A stretch of 6,250 bases of DNA from an uncultured Dyadobacter sp. (GCA_946481035.1 CAMLNK010000259.1:1-6250); one strand, 5' to 3'. Shown: positions 1 through 6,250, counted from the first letter of the stretch. Notes: a model not told the origin generated them from the letters alone. Numbers and translations are program-made.

Positions 1-2460
1 TTGATCCGGCCGCTGGATGCGTCGGATATGCCGCTGACGGTCGCGCATGGTTATCAGCCGATTTTGGTCGAAGATCCTGACCGGAAACTGGACGTTGCGA
101 TCACCGCCGTTGAAAAGTCGCGGTCGAAAATGAAGCAGCAAATCCGGATCAAAACCGAGCCGAATGCGGAGGTGACGCTGGCAGTGGTGGACGAAGGTAT
201 TTTGCAGATCAAAAACACGAAGACTCCCGATATTCACGGGCATTTTTACCAAAAACGGGCATTGGAGGTTTCCAGCCACGATTTGTACGCACAACTCTTC
301 CCTGAATTAACCATTTCAGGAACATCCAGCTCCGGTGGTGATGGTTATGACCTGGAAAGAAGGATTAACCCGCTCAGCAATGGCCGTACCGAGCTGGTAT
401 CTTTTTGGAGCGGCCAGTTGAAGGCCAATGGAAGCGGCGATGTGACTTTCGATGTAAATATCCCGCAATTCAGCGGCGACCTGCGCATTATGGCAGTGGC
501 TTACAAGGATAATGCATTCGGTTCGGCGACGAAGAATATGAAAGTCGCCGACCCAATCGTGATAAGCGCCGGATTACCGCGTTTCCTGAGCCCGGGCGAT
601 GAGCTGATCTTGCCGGTGAATATCAGCAATACCGAAGCGAGGGCTACTAACGCAACGGTTTCGGTGCAGCTTTCGGGCCCATTGGCGGCAGGCGCAGCGC
701 CTATTACGCAAAATATCACCATACCAGCCGGAAAAGAAAGCCGCGCGATGTTTGCGGTGAAAGCAGCCACTGCCATTGGGATAGGCAAAGTGGTGGTGAA
801 GGTGAATGCTTTTAAGGAAACCTTCATTAATCAGACGGAAATTACCGTCCGTCCTGCCTCCCCGTTACTGAAAACCAGCACCTCGGGGCTCATTGCAGCC
901 GATAAGCAAGGGCAAATCGATCTGCGGTCGTCTTTCATACCTGCAACAAGCAGCAGCCAGGTCGTGCTGAGCCGTTCGCCGCTGGTGCAAGGCGGAGGAA
1001 AAGCATTATCCGCATTGCTGGGCTATCCTTACGGTTGCCTGGAACAAACCGTTTCGAAAGCATTCCCCCAGATTTATTTCGCCGACCTCACGAAAGCGAT
1101 GGCCGCGCCGGTTTATACCGTAAGAAGCGGTGAAAGCGATTTCAACCCAATGACAAATGTGCAGCAGGCCATCCTGAAAGTAGAATCACAGCAGCTTTTC
1201 AATGGCGGAATGGGTATGTGGCCGGGCGCGCAGCTCGAAGATTGGTGGGCTACCGCTTACGCCGTGCATTTTCTGGAAGAGGCACGCCGGGCAGGTTTTG
1301 AGGTAAATGCCAAAACCCTCAGCCGAGCCGTGGAATTCCTGACCGCGCAGAGTGGTACGACCGCCAACAGGGAAGTGATTATAGCCAGTACCAACAATGG
1401 CCTGGCGTACGAAGGCCAGCCGAGGGGCACACAAACGAAAAAGACCGTAGCGCGCCGTGAAGCCATTTATTCGCTTTACGTGCTCGCATTGAACGGCCAT
1501 CCGAATCGCGCTTCGATGAATTATTACAAACAAAACCCGCATTTGCTCACGCAGGATTCCAAATACCTCCTCGCGGGCGCATTCCAGCTCGCGGGCGATG
1601 CGCGGAGTTTCAATGCGTTGCTGCCTAAAACCTATTTAATCGGGAATGCTGAGCATTATTACGACAATAGCTATTCATCGCCGCTACGGAATATGTCTTT
1701 GGTTTTGAATACATTAATCGAATCTGACCCTTCCAATGCACAAATCCCGGTATTAGGCAGGCAGCTTTCGCAAGCCATTCAATCGGCGTCGTACCTGAAC
1801 ACGCAGGAAGCGGCTTTTGCAGTGCTGGCTTTGGGTAAACTGGCTAAAAAGACTTCAAATTCGACGGTAACGGCTTCGGTTTCCGCTAATGGCAAATCAC
1901 TGGGCCAGTTCTCGGGTAAGGAGTTGAAGATCTCGAAAGGTATTTTGAACCAGAAGTTGTTGGTCAAAACGCAGGGAAAAGGCGATTTGTATTGGTTTGC
2001 ACAAACAGACGGGATGTCGGCCACAGGTAATTACGTGGAGGAAGATCAGGGAATCAGCATTCGCCGCCAGTTCCTGACGCGTAACGGCGAGCCGGTGCAG
2101 AGTTTCCACCAAAACGACCTCGTGGTAGTGAAATTAACACTCAACAGTACGAATGGCCTGCCGGTGGAAGACATCGTAGTCACCGATCTGCTGCCTGCCG
2201 GTTTCGAAATCGAGAATCCAAGAATTACCGAGCCGCGCGATATGCCGTGGATCACGAATGCAGCTATCCCGGAATACTACGATATCCGTGACGACCGCAT
2301 TCATTTCTTTACCAATGCCGACGGCCAGACAAGGACATTCTACTACCAGGCCCGGATTATTACCAAAGGAACATTTACGATCGGACCGGCTGCTGCCGAC
2401 GCGATGTACCGGGGTGAATACCGCAGCTACTCAGGCGGCGGCAAGATTACGGTTGAATAA
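1..2460 (+). CDS. Bacterial alpha-2-macroglobulin, C-terminal part (5' end outside window)
   Basis: This is the C-terminal 819 residues of a large envelope protease-trap protein; the frame is open at the left edge and the first TTG is simply an internal Leu codon. Family members trap attacking proteases: bait cleavage exposes a thioester that links covalently to the protease. Visible order: end of the bait-region/MG7 domain (residues about 1-75, with VVDEGIL at 62-68); a Gly/Ser-rich flexible segment at about 103-128, probably the exposed bait; the A2M domain from about 130 (FWSG at 135-138, GLPRFLSPGD at 191-200); the thioester motif CLEQ at 346-349, where Cys346 and Gln349 would form the bond; an alpha-helical toroid to about 630; and a final beta domain like MG10 from about 680 (TDLLPAGFEIE). 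Full-length homologues are usually above 1500 residues, so the signal peptide and N-terminal MG domains lie outside. TAA stop at 2458-2460. The family call is firm; the actual protease target is unknown. Confidence 0.93.
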   Translation: MIRPLDASDMPLTVAHGYQPILVEDPDRKLDVAITAVEKSRSKMKQQIRIKTEPNAEVTLAVVDEGILQIKNTKTPDIHGHFYQKRALEVSSHDLYAQLFPELTISGTSSSGGDGYDLERRINPLSNGRTELVSFWSGQLKANGSGDVTFDVNIPQFSGDLRIMAVAYKDNAFGSATKNMKVADPIVISAGLPRFLSPGDELILPVNISNTEARATNATVSVQLSGPLAAGAAPITQNITIPAGKESRAMFAVKAATAIGIGKVVVKVNAFKETFINQTEITVRPASPLLKTSTSGLIAADKQGQIDLRSSFIPATSSSQVVLSRSPLVQGGGKALSALLGYPYGCLEQTVSKAFPQIYFADLTKAMAAPVYTVRSGESDFNPMTNVQQAILKVESQQLFNGGMGMWPGAQLEDWWATAYAVHFLEEARRAGFEVNAKTLSRAVEFLTAQSGTTANREVIIASTNNGLAYEGQPRGTQTKKTVARREAIYSLYVLALNGHPNRASMNYYKQNPHLLTQDSKYLLAGAFQLAGDARSFNALLPKTYLIGNAEHYYDNSYSSPLRNMSLVLNTLIESDPSNAQIPVLGRQLSQAIQSASYLNTQEAAFAVLALGKLAKKTSNSTVTASVSANGKSLGQFSGKELKISKGILNQKLLVKTQGKGDLYWFAQTDGMSATGNYVEEDQGISIRRQFLTRNGEPVQSFHQNDLVVVKLTLNSTNGLPVEDIVVTDLLPAGFEIENPRITEPRDMPWITNAAIPEYYDIRDDRIHFFTNADGQTRTFYYQARIITKGTFTIGPAAADAMYRGEYRSYSGGGKITVE

Positions 2461-2461
2461 A

Positions 2462-3202
2462 TCAAAAAGAGAAGCTGCGCAAAATAAGTCCGCCGATGAT
2501 GGCTCCCGCAATGGGGGCCACAACGGGGATCCAGCCGTAACCCCAGTCGGAGCTGCCTTTATTGGGAATGGGCAGAATGGCGTGGGCAATGCGCGGGCCG
2601 AGGTCGCGGACGGGGTTGATCGCATAACCCGTGGTGCCGCCAAGCGATAAACCAATGCTCCAAACCAGCATACCCACCAGGTAAGGCGCTACGCCGGAAG
2701 GAATGCCGCCTTTTGCAGGATCGGAGGTACCCGCATAGCCGATTGCTACAATGCCGACGATTAATATGATAGTCGCGATAAATTCACTCAGAAAATTGGC
2801 CCCGGTGCTTTTGATAGCGGGGCCGGTTGAAAAGCAGGCCAATTTGGACCCGCCATCTTCGGTTGCCCTCCAATGCGGCAGATATTGAAGCCATACCAGC
2901 ACCGCGCCGAGGAATGCACCGATAAGCTGGGCAGGAATGTAACTTGCGACGAGGCTGTAATCATTTTTAAGCACTGCAAAGCCGACAGTTACCGCCGGAT
3001 TCAAATGCGCCGCCGCGCTGCCGAATGCATTGGCAGTGAACACGCCGAACATCACCGCAAACGCCCAGCCCGCGGTGATCACGATCCAGCCGCCGCTCTC
3101 GCCTTTGGTTTTTTTCAGGACGACATTGGCGACCACGCCATTGCCTAACAAAATAAGGACCATTGTTCCGACTAATTCTCCAATGAAAGGCGAAGGCTGC
3201 AT
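2462..3202 (-). CDS. MIP-family aquaporin / glycerol uptake facilitator
   Basis: A 246-residue inner-membrane channel, normal length for the family, probably passing glycerol, other small polyols or water. Both pore half-helix motifs are visible: HLNPAVTVGF with NPA at 68-70, and AINPVRDLGPR with NPV at 196-198. The second motif has Val where Ala is most common. Asp200 after Arg199 is the residue typical of glycerol-conducting members. Six hydrophobic segments fit at roughly 6-28, 38-59, 85-107, 137-158, 171-190 and 223-244. I chose the ATG at 3200-3202 because its protein begins MQPSPFIGELVGT, the usual family N-terminus; the frame extends upstream to a TTG at 3269-3271, but those 23 residues look like translated leader. 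No clear Shine-Dalgarno is seen. No glycerol kinase or other glycerol gene is adjacent in the window, so glpF is plausible but substrate is inferred. It converges on the macroglobulin gene with a single base between stops. Confidence 0.92.
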   Translation of the reverse strand: MQPSPFIGELVGTMVLILLGNGVVANVVLKKTKGESGGWIVITAGWAFAVMFGVFTANAFGSAAAHLNPAVTVGFAVLKNDYSLVASYIPAQLIGAFLGAVLVWLQYLPHWRATEDGGSKLACFSTGPAIKSTGANFLSEFIATIILIVGIVAIGYAGTSDPAKGGIPSGVAPYLVGMLVWSIGLSLGGTTGYAINPVRDLGPRIAHAILPIPNKGSSDWGYGWIPVVAPIAGAIIGGLILRSFSF

Positions 3203-3319
3203 GTGCTTTGTATAATCAAGGTTAGTAAACGAATATGCGAATAGTTTTATAATTTCTATTTCCAATCCCAAAAAGAATTTTTCGTTCCGGTTTTACCATT
3301 TTAGGACCATGAATTCTGC

Positions 3320-3327
3320 TAACTTTG
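3320..3327 (+). promoter_or_regulatory. Candidate Bacteroidota-type -7 promoter box for purB
   Basis: TAACTTTG matches the Bacteroidota sigma-factor -7 consensus TAnnTTTG at every defined position and lies 29 bases before the chosen purB ATG, which would leave a leader of roughly 20-25 bases. No good TTG-type -33 element is found at the usual spacing; the nearest T-rich stretch (3299-3302) is too close. The box match is seen in the sequence; promoter activity is inferred. Confidence 0.45.
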
Positions 3328-3356
3328 CCTGATAATCAATTTTTGTGTTGAAAATC

Positions 3357-4712
3357 ATGTCATTAAATCAGCTTACGGCGATCTCTCCGGTTGATGGCCG
3401 TTATTACAAACAAGTATCTGAACTTTCGGCTTATTTCTCGGAATATGCCCTGATTTACTACCGGGTGTATGTCGAAATCGAGTATTTCATTGCACTCTGC
3501 GAAATTCCCCTCCCTCAGCTATCAGAATTTGACAAGAAAAAATACGCGTCGCTGCGCAAAATCTATGAAGATTTCAGCGAGGCCGACGCGCTGCACATAA
3601 AGGACATCGAAAAGGTGACCAACCACGATGTGAAGGCTGTCGAATACTTCATTAAGGAGCAATTCGAGAAGCTGGGCATCGAATCTTACCAGGAGTTTAT
3701 CCACTTTGGGCTTACTTCCCAGGACATTAACAACACGGCGATCCCGCTTTCGCTGAAAGATGCGATGGAGCGGCAGATCAAACCGTTGTTCCGCCAGGTG
3801 CTGTTTGTGTTGAAAAGAATGTCGATCGAATGGAAAAACGTGCCGATGCTCGCATTCACGCACGGGCAGCCTGCGTCGCCTACGCGTGTGGGCAAGGAGT
3901 TCCTGGTTTTCGTGGAACGCCTGGAACGCCAGCTCGAAATGCTCGACAAAATCCCGCATTCGGCGAAATTCGGCGGAGCAACCGGGAACTTCAACGCGCA
4001 CCACGTTGCTTACCCAAAACAGGACTGGATGGCATTCGGCCACCATTTTGTAGAAGGTTTGGGACTGAAAAGAAGCCGCCACACGACGCAGATCGAGCAT
4101 TACGACAACCTGGCCGCTACTTTCGACTGTCTGAAACGCCTGAATACGATCCTCACCGACCTTAACCGCGACATGTGGACGTACATTTCGATGGGTTATT
4201 TCAAACAAAAGATCAAAGCCGGCGAAGTTGGTTCATCCGCGATGCCGCACAAAGTGAATCCGATCGATTTCGAAAACTCGGAAGGTAACCTGGGCCTCGC
4301 ATCGGCATTGTTCGAGCATTTTGCTTCCAAATTGCCCATTTCCCGCCTCCAACGCGACCTTACCGACTCCACAGTACTCCGCAACATCGGCGTTCCTATC
4401 GCACATTTGGCCATTGCCTTGAACTCACTTTTAAAAGGCCTGGGCAAAGTGGAATTGAACGGCGAAGTATTGAAAGCGGAATTGGAAGAAAACTGGGCGG
4501 TTGTATCCGAAGCTATCCAGACGATCCTGCGCCGCGAAAGCTATCCGAAGCCTTACGAGGCATTGAAAGAGCTGACGCGTACCAACGAAAAAATCACCCA
4601 CGACTCGATCTCGCGTTTCATCGAAACACTGGACGTGTCCGAAAAAATACGGGAAGAACTTCGCGCATTGAGCCCATTCAACTACCTGGGCGTTGTGGAA
4701 GACACTTTTTAA
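3357..4712 (+). CDS. purB: Adenylosuccinate lyase
   Basis: A 451-residue, full-length cytoplasmic enzyme of the fumarase/aspartase superfamily. It cleaves SAICAR to AICAR plus fumarate, and adenylosuccinate to AMP plus fumarate, in purine synthesis. Visible landmarks: N-terminal LTAISPVDGRYY (6-17), TNHDVKAVEYF (88-98), TSQDINN (120-126), THGQPA (168-173; His169 matches the general-acid His of the family), and the mobile signature loop GSSAMPHKVNPIDFENSEGN (292-311; the catalytic Ser is in the 293-294 pair). The sequence aligns by eye with E. coli PurB over its whole length, including RDLTDSTVLRN (333-343), so this is the E. coli-like rather than the Bacillus-like form. I chose the ATG at 3357, giving MSLNQLTAISPVDGRY; an in-frame GTG at 3345 would add only four residues. 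No Shine-Dalgarno is evident, as is common in Bacteroidota. It appears to be a single-gene unit, divergent from the aquaporin and convergent with the regulator gene, with stop codons one base apart. Confidence 0.97.
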   Translation: MSLNQLTAISPVDGRYYKQVSELSAYFSEYALIYYRVYVEIEYFIALCEIPLPQLSEFDKKKYASLRKIYEDFSEADALHIKDIEKVTNHDVKAVEYFIKEQFEKLGIESYQEFIHFGLTSQDINNTAIPLSLKDAMERQIKPLFRQVLFVLKRMSIEWKNVPMLAFTHGQPASPTRVGKEFLVFVERLERQLEMLDKIPHSAKFGGATGNFNAHHVAYPKQDWMAFGHHFVEGLGLKRSRHTTQIEHYDNLAATFDCLKRLNTILTDLNRDMWTYISMGYFKQKIKAGEVGSSAMPHKVNPIDFENSEGNLGLASALFEHFASKLPISRLQRDLTDSTVLRNIGVPIAHLAIALNSLLKGLGKVELNGEVLKAELEENWAVVSEAIQTILRRESYPKPYEALKELTRTNEKITHDSISRFIETLDVSEKIREELRALSPFNYLGVVEDTF

Positions 4713-4713
4713 G

Positions 4714-4944
4714 TCAAACTCCCAAATCTTCCCTGATCTTCTCCTGCCATTCGCGCGGGAGAAGATCTACCAAACTCACATCACAGAGTGTCGCAATGCG
4801 GCAGTAGTGCTCCATTTCTATTTTGTTAGTACCGGTTTCCCATTTGTGGTAACCCACCTGCGAAATGCCGAGCAGATCGGACATTTGCTTCTGTGATAGC
4901 GCATTGTCTTTGCGGTACCTGATCAGGATTTGTGAAATAAGCAT
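4714..4944 (-). CDS. Small XRE/Cro-type helix-turn-helix DNA-binding protein
   Basis: A 76-residue protein that is almost entirely one HTH_3/XRE domain (about residues 4-63) plus a short charged tail, so it has no sensor or enzymatic domain. The pattern LSQKQMSDLLGISQVGYHKWETGTNKI fits the family, shown here in parts: helix 2 at about 17-25 (QKQMSDLLG), recognition helix at about 28-36 (SQVGYHKWE), then the conserved WExG turn (Trp35, Glu36, Gly38). It probably binds an operator as a dimer; target genes cannot be read from the sequence. The start is ATG at 4942-4944 with no evident Shine-Dalgarno. It lies downstream of nrdJ on the same strand after a 154 bp gap and converges on purB. No toxin partner, phage gene or restriction gene is next to it in the window, so an antitoxin or phage-repressor role is unsupported. 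The DNA-binding call is strong; the biological role is unknown. Confidence 0.85.
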   Translation of the reverse strand: MLISQILIRYRKDNALSQKQMSDLLGISQVGYHKWETGTNKIEMEHYCRIATLCDVSLVDLLPREWQEKIREDLGV

Positions 4945-4955
4945 GATGTCGGCTT

Positions 4956-4971
4956 AAAGCGTGAATGCTTT
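4956..4971. promoter_or_regulatory. Possible operator: short inverted repeat before the HTH gene
   Basis: AAAGC (4956-4960) and GCTTT (4967-4971) form perfect 5-bp arms around a 6-base spacer, 12-27 bases upstream of the HTH start. Small XRE proteins commonly repress themselves at inverted repeats in this position. Arms this short can occur by chance, so this is only a candidate site. Confidence 0.2.
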
Positions 4972-5015
4972 GAACCGGGGCTGGCGGGCGGGTAATGAGT
5001 GGCGTGAGTAGTGGT

Positions 5016-5055
5016 AATGATTGAATGACTGAATGATTGAATGATTGAATGATTG
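5016..5055. repeat. Tandem 8-bp repeat array, five copies of AATGATTG
   Basis: Five head-to-tail octamers occupy 5016-5055. Copies 1, 3, 4 and 5 read AATGATTG; copy 2 (5024-5031) reads AATGACTG; a partial sixth unit AAT follows. The array lies in the 154 bp gap between nrdJ and the HTH gene and is not part of a recognisable coding frame. The + strand carries TGA in all three frames, whereas the - strand (the transcribed sense for both neighbours) has no stop codon within it. Arrays of short units like this can change copy number by replication slippage. Confidence 0.9.
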
Positions 5056-5087
5056 AATAGGCGATATTCGGTCATTCAATCATTCAA
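5037..5087. repeat. Inverted repeat: hairpin between the octamer array and a reverse-complement copy
   Basis: TCATTCAATCATTCAA (5072-5087) is the exact reverse complement of 5037-5052, giving a 16-bp stem with a 19-base loop. Because the left arm is a tandem array, other registers also pair, for example 14 bp between 5045-5058 and 5074-5087 with a 15-base loop. In the nrdJ transcript (- strand) the structure would begin about 12 bases after the stop codon, but no U-run follows it, so it is not a standard intrinsic terminator in that direction. Read on the + strand it is followed by the T-run at 5096-5100. A role in transcript 3' end formation or stability is possible but unproven. Confidence 0.8.
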
Positions 5088-5099
5088 AATTATAATTTT
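5086..5099. repeat. 14-bp perfect AT palindrome at the nrdJ stop codon
   Basis: AAAATTATAATTTT is a perfect palindrome. It shares two bases with the right arm of the adjacent hairpin and its last base is the final base of the nrdJ TAA stop (5099-5101, - strand). With no loop in the middle it is more likely a DNA-level site or chance AT-rich symmetry than an RNA hairpin. Confidence 0.5.
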
Positions 5100-6250
5100 T
5101 ATCCGCATTTCGACGAACCGCAATCCTTGCAGGTCAAACATCCTTCCTGGTACAGCAAGTTTGTCGAGCCGCAGTTCTGGCATTTCTGCTTCGCGGCCTC
5201 GGTACCGTCGGGGATGTAACGTTTCAATGCACGGGCTACGCCGGCTTTCCAGGTGTTGATCGCCTCGTCGAGTTGGAGGCTGCTGATCAGGTCTACTACC
5301 TTTTCGATCGGCATTCCGTGGCGCAGTGTGCTGGAAATCAGCTTGGCGTAATTCCAGTACTCAGGATTGAATTTGTAGGACAACCCTTCGATCGTGGTTT
5401 TGTAGCCGCGCGTGTTTTTATACTGAAAATCATAACGCGAACTGCCGTCGGCTTCGCGATTTTTAATAATAAGGCCTTCATTAACCCAGCGCGGAATCAG
5501 AATGCCGTCTTCATCATCGGCAAAACCGGTGAAAATCTCGTACGGGCGACCGTCGATCAGGCCGATGAATGCGATCCATTTGTCTTTTTTATTTTGAAAA
5601 CGAACCACATCGGCTTCGAGTGTTTGTGGGCGCTCGGTCGGGAATGGCGTCGGAGCACCTTCTTTTGGCTCTTCCTTTTTCTCTGTGGTTGAGATCAATA
5701 CGCCGGAACGGGAACCGTCGCGGTACACGGTAACACCTTTGCAACCTGCCTTCCAGGCTTCCATGTAGCATTCGCCAACAAGCTCCTCGGTTACGTCGTT
5801 CGGCATGTTAATGGTCACACTGATTGAGTGATCGACCCATTTTTGGATAGCGCCCTGCATTTTCACCTTTTTGAGGTAATCCACATCGTTGGAAGTGGCC
5901 TTGTAGTAAGGCGATTTTTTAACCAGCTCGTCGAGGTCCTTCTGCGCGTAATTTTTGGTGGTATCCAGGCCGTTAACCTCCATCCATTGTTTGAAACGGT
6001 GGTGGAAAACCACATATTCTTCCCACGAATCGCCTACCTCGTCCACAAAGTCCACGCGCACGTCCTTGTCGTTCGGGTTCACTTTCCTTCTCCTTTTATA
6101 AACCGGAAGGAAAACCGGCTCGATGCCTGACGTCGTTTGCGACATCAAACTTGTTGTTCCCGTCGGCGCGATAGTCAGCAATGCGATATTCCGGCGGCCG
6201 TATTCCAGCATTTCATAATAAAGCTGCGCGTCGGCTTCTTTCAGACGATT
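5099..6250 (-). CDS. nrdJ: Adenosylcobalamin-dependent (class II) ribonucleotide reductase, C-terminal part
   Basis: The last 383 residues of an oxygen-independent, vitamin B12-dependent enzyme that reduces ribonucleotides to deoxyribonucleotides in the cytoplasm. The frame stays open through the right edge (about 13 residues, NRLKEADAQLYYE, precede the first internal Met at 6209-6211), so the gene starts outside; complete Bacteroidota homologues are roughly twice this length. In the partial protein, APTGTTSLMSQTTSGIEP at about 28-45 is the phosphate-binding loop after the catalytic barrel core; VDHSISVTINMP (139-150) and AGCKGVTVYRDGSRSG (168-183) are class II hallmarks. A low-complexity linker (about 187-213, Lys/Glu/Pro-rich) leads to a C-terminal extension domain. 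The tail holds six cysteines in a CxxC-x10-CxxCxxCx4C arrangement (357, 360, 371, 374, 377, 382), probably a zinc-ribbon plus a mobile redox pair that recharges the active site. The catalytic radical cysteine lies in the missing upstream part. Stop TAA at 5099-5101. Any cobalamin riboswitch would be upstream of the window. Confidence 0.93.
   Translation of the reverse strand, partial: NRLKEADAQLYYEMLEYGRRNIALLTIAPTGTTSLMSQTTSGIEPVFLPVYKRRRKVNPNDKDVRVDFVDEVGDSWEEYVVFHHRFKQWMEVNGLDTTKNYAQKDLDELVKKSPYYKATSNDVDYLKKVKMQGAIQKWVDHSISVTINMPNDVTEELVGECYMEAWKAGCKGVTVYRDGSRSGVLISTTEKKEEPKEGAPTPFPTERPQTLEADVVRFQNKKDKWIAFIGLIDGRPYEIFTGFADDEDGILIPRWVNEGLIIKNREADGSSRYDFQYKNTRGYKTTIEGLSYKFNPEYWNYAKLISSTLRHGMPIEKVVDLISSLQLDEAINTWKAGVARALKRYIPDGTEAAKQKCQNCGSTNLLYQEGCLTCKDCGSSKCG

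Noticed and set aside
2258..2650. 130-residue + strand frame crossing the macroglobulin/aquaporin junction
   Set aside because: It is out of frame with the macroglobulin and antisense to the aquaporin, and its sequence has no domain pattern.
3217..3224. TAACCTTG on the - strand as aquaporin promoter
   Set aside because: It has one mismatch to TAnnTTTG, no -33 partner, and would leave a leader of only about ten bases; too weak to list as a feature.
3203..3271. N-terminal extension of the aquaporin to a TTG start
   Set aside because: The added 23 residues do not match the family N-terminus, and the ATG at 3202 gives the expected start and length.
3522..4208. 228-residue open frame antisense to purB
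   Set aside because: It lies wholly inside purB, has Arg/His/Val-rich low-information sequence and no recognisable domain; it is a shadow of purB codon usage.
4694..4712. Intrinsic terminator at the end of purB
   Set aside because: There is a five-T run just before the stop, but only a three-base GTG/CAC stem precedes it, which is not a credible hairpin.
5016..5087. CRISPR array
   Set aside because: Units are 8 bp and contiguous without unique spacers, and no cas gene is present.
4945..5098. Cobalamin riboswitch or tRNA in the nrdJ-HTH gap
   Set aside because: The region is downstream of nrdJ, too short for a full cobalamin riboswitch, and shows no B12-box or cloverleaf pattern.
5273..5692. 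139-residue + strand frame antisense to nrdJ
   Set aside because: It lies fully within the conserved nrdJ coding sequence and has no recognisable protein family features.

Overview
The window (6250 bases, moderate GC) looks like ordinary chromosome from a member of the Bacteroidota, probably a Cytophagales relative such as Dyadobacter or Spirosoma. The evidence is indirect. The four large proteins resemble Bacteroidota versions of their families. The likely purB promoter carries a TAnnTTTG-type -7 box, and starts lack clear Shine-Dalgarno sequences. No rRNA, tRNA, transposase, phage gene or CRISPR array was seen.

Layout from left to right: (1) the C-terminal 819 residues of a bacterial alpha-2-macroglobulin with an intact thioester motif, + strand, cut by the left edge; (2) a complete MIP-family aquaporin/glycerol facilitator on the - strand, whose stop codon is one base from the macroglobulin stop; (3) a divergent intergenic region of about 150 bp; (4) a complete purB (adenylosuccinate lyase), + strand; (5) a 76-residue XRE-type helix-turn-helix protein on the - strand, again with one base between convergent stops; (6) a 154 bp intergenic region with a tandem 8-bp repeat array, an inverted copy of it and a 14-bp palindrome; (7) the C-terminal 383 residues of an adenosylcobalamin-dependent (class II) ribonucleotide reductase, - strand, cut by the right edge.

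The genes do not form one pathway. purB (AMP synthesis) and nrdJ (deoxynucleotide synthesis) both belong to nucleotide metabolism, but they are on opposite strands with a regulator gene between them, so a shared operon is excluded. The regulator lies downstream of nrdJ on the same strand and could be read from its own promoter or by readthrough. I found no convincing undescribed multi-gene system. The least explained DNA is the repeat/hairpin region at 5016-5099; next are the two convergent junctions with almost no spacing.
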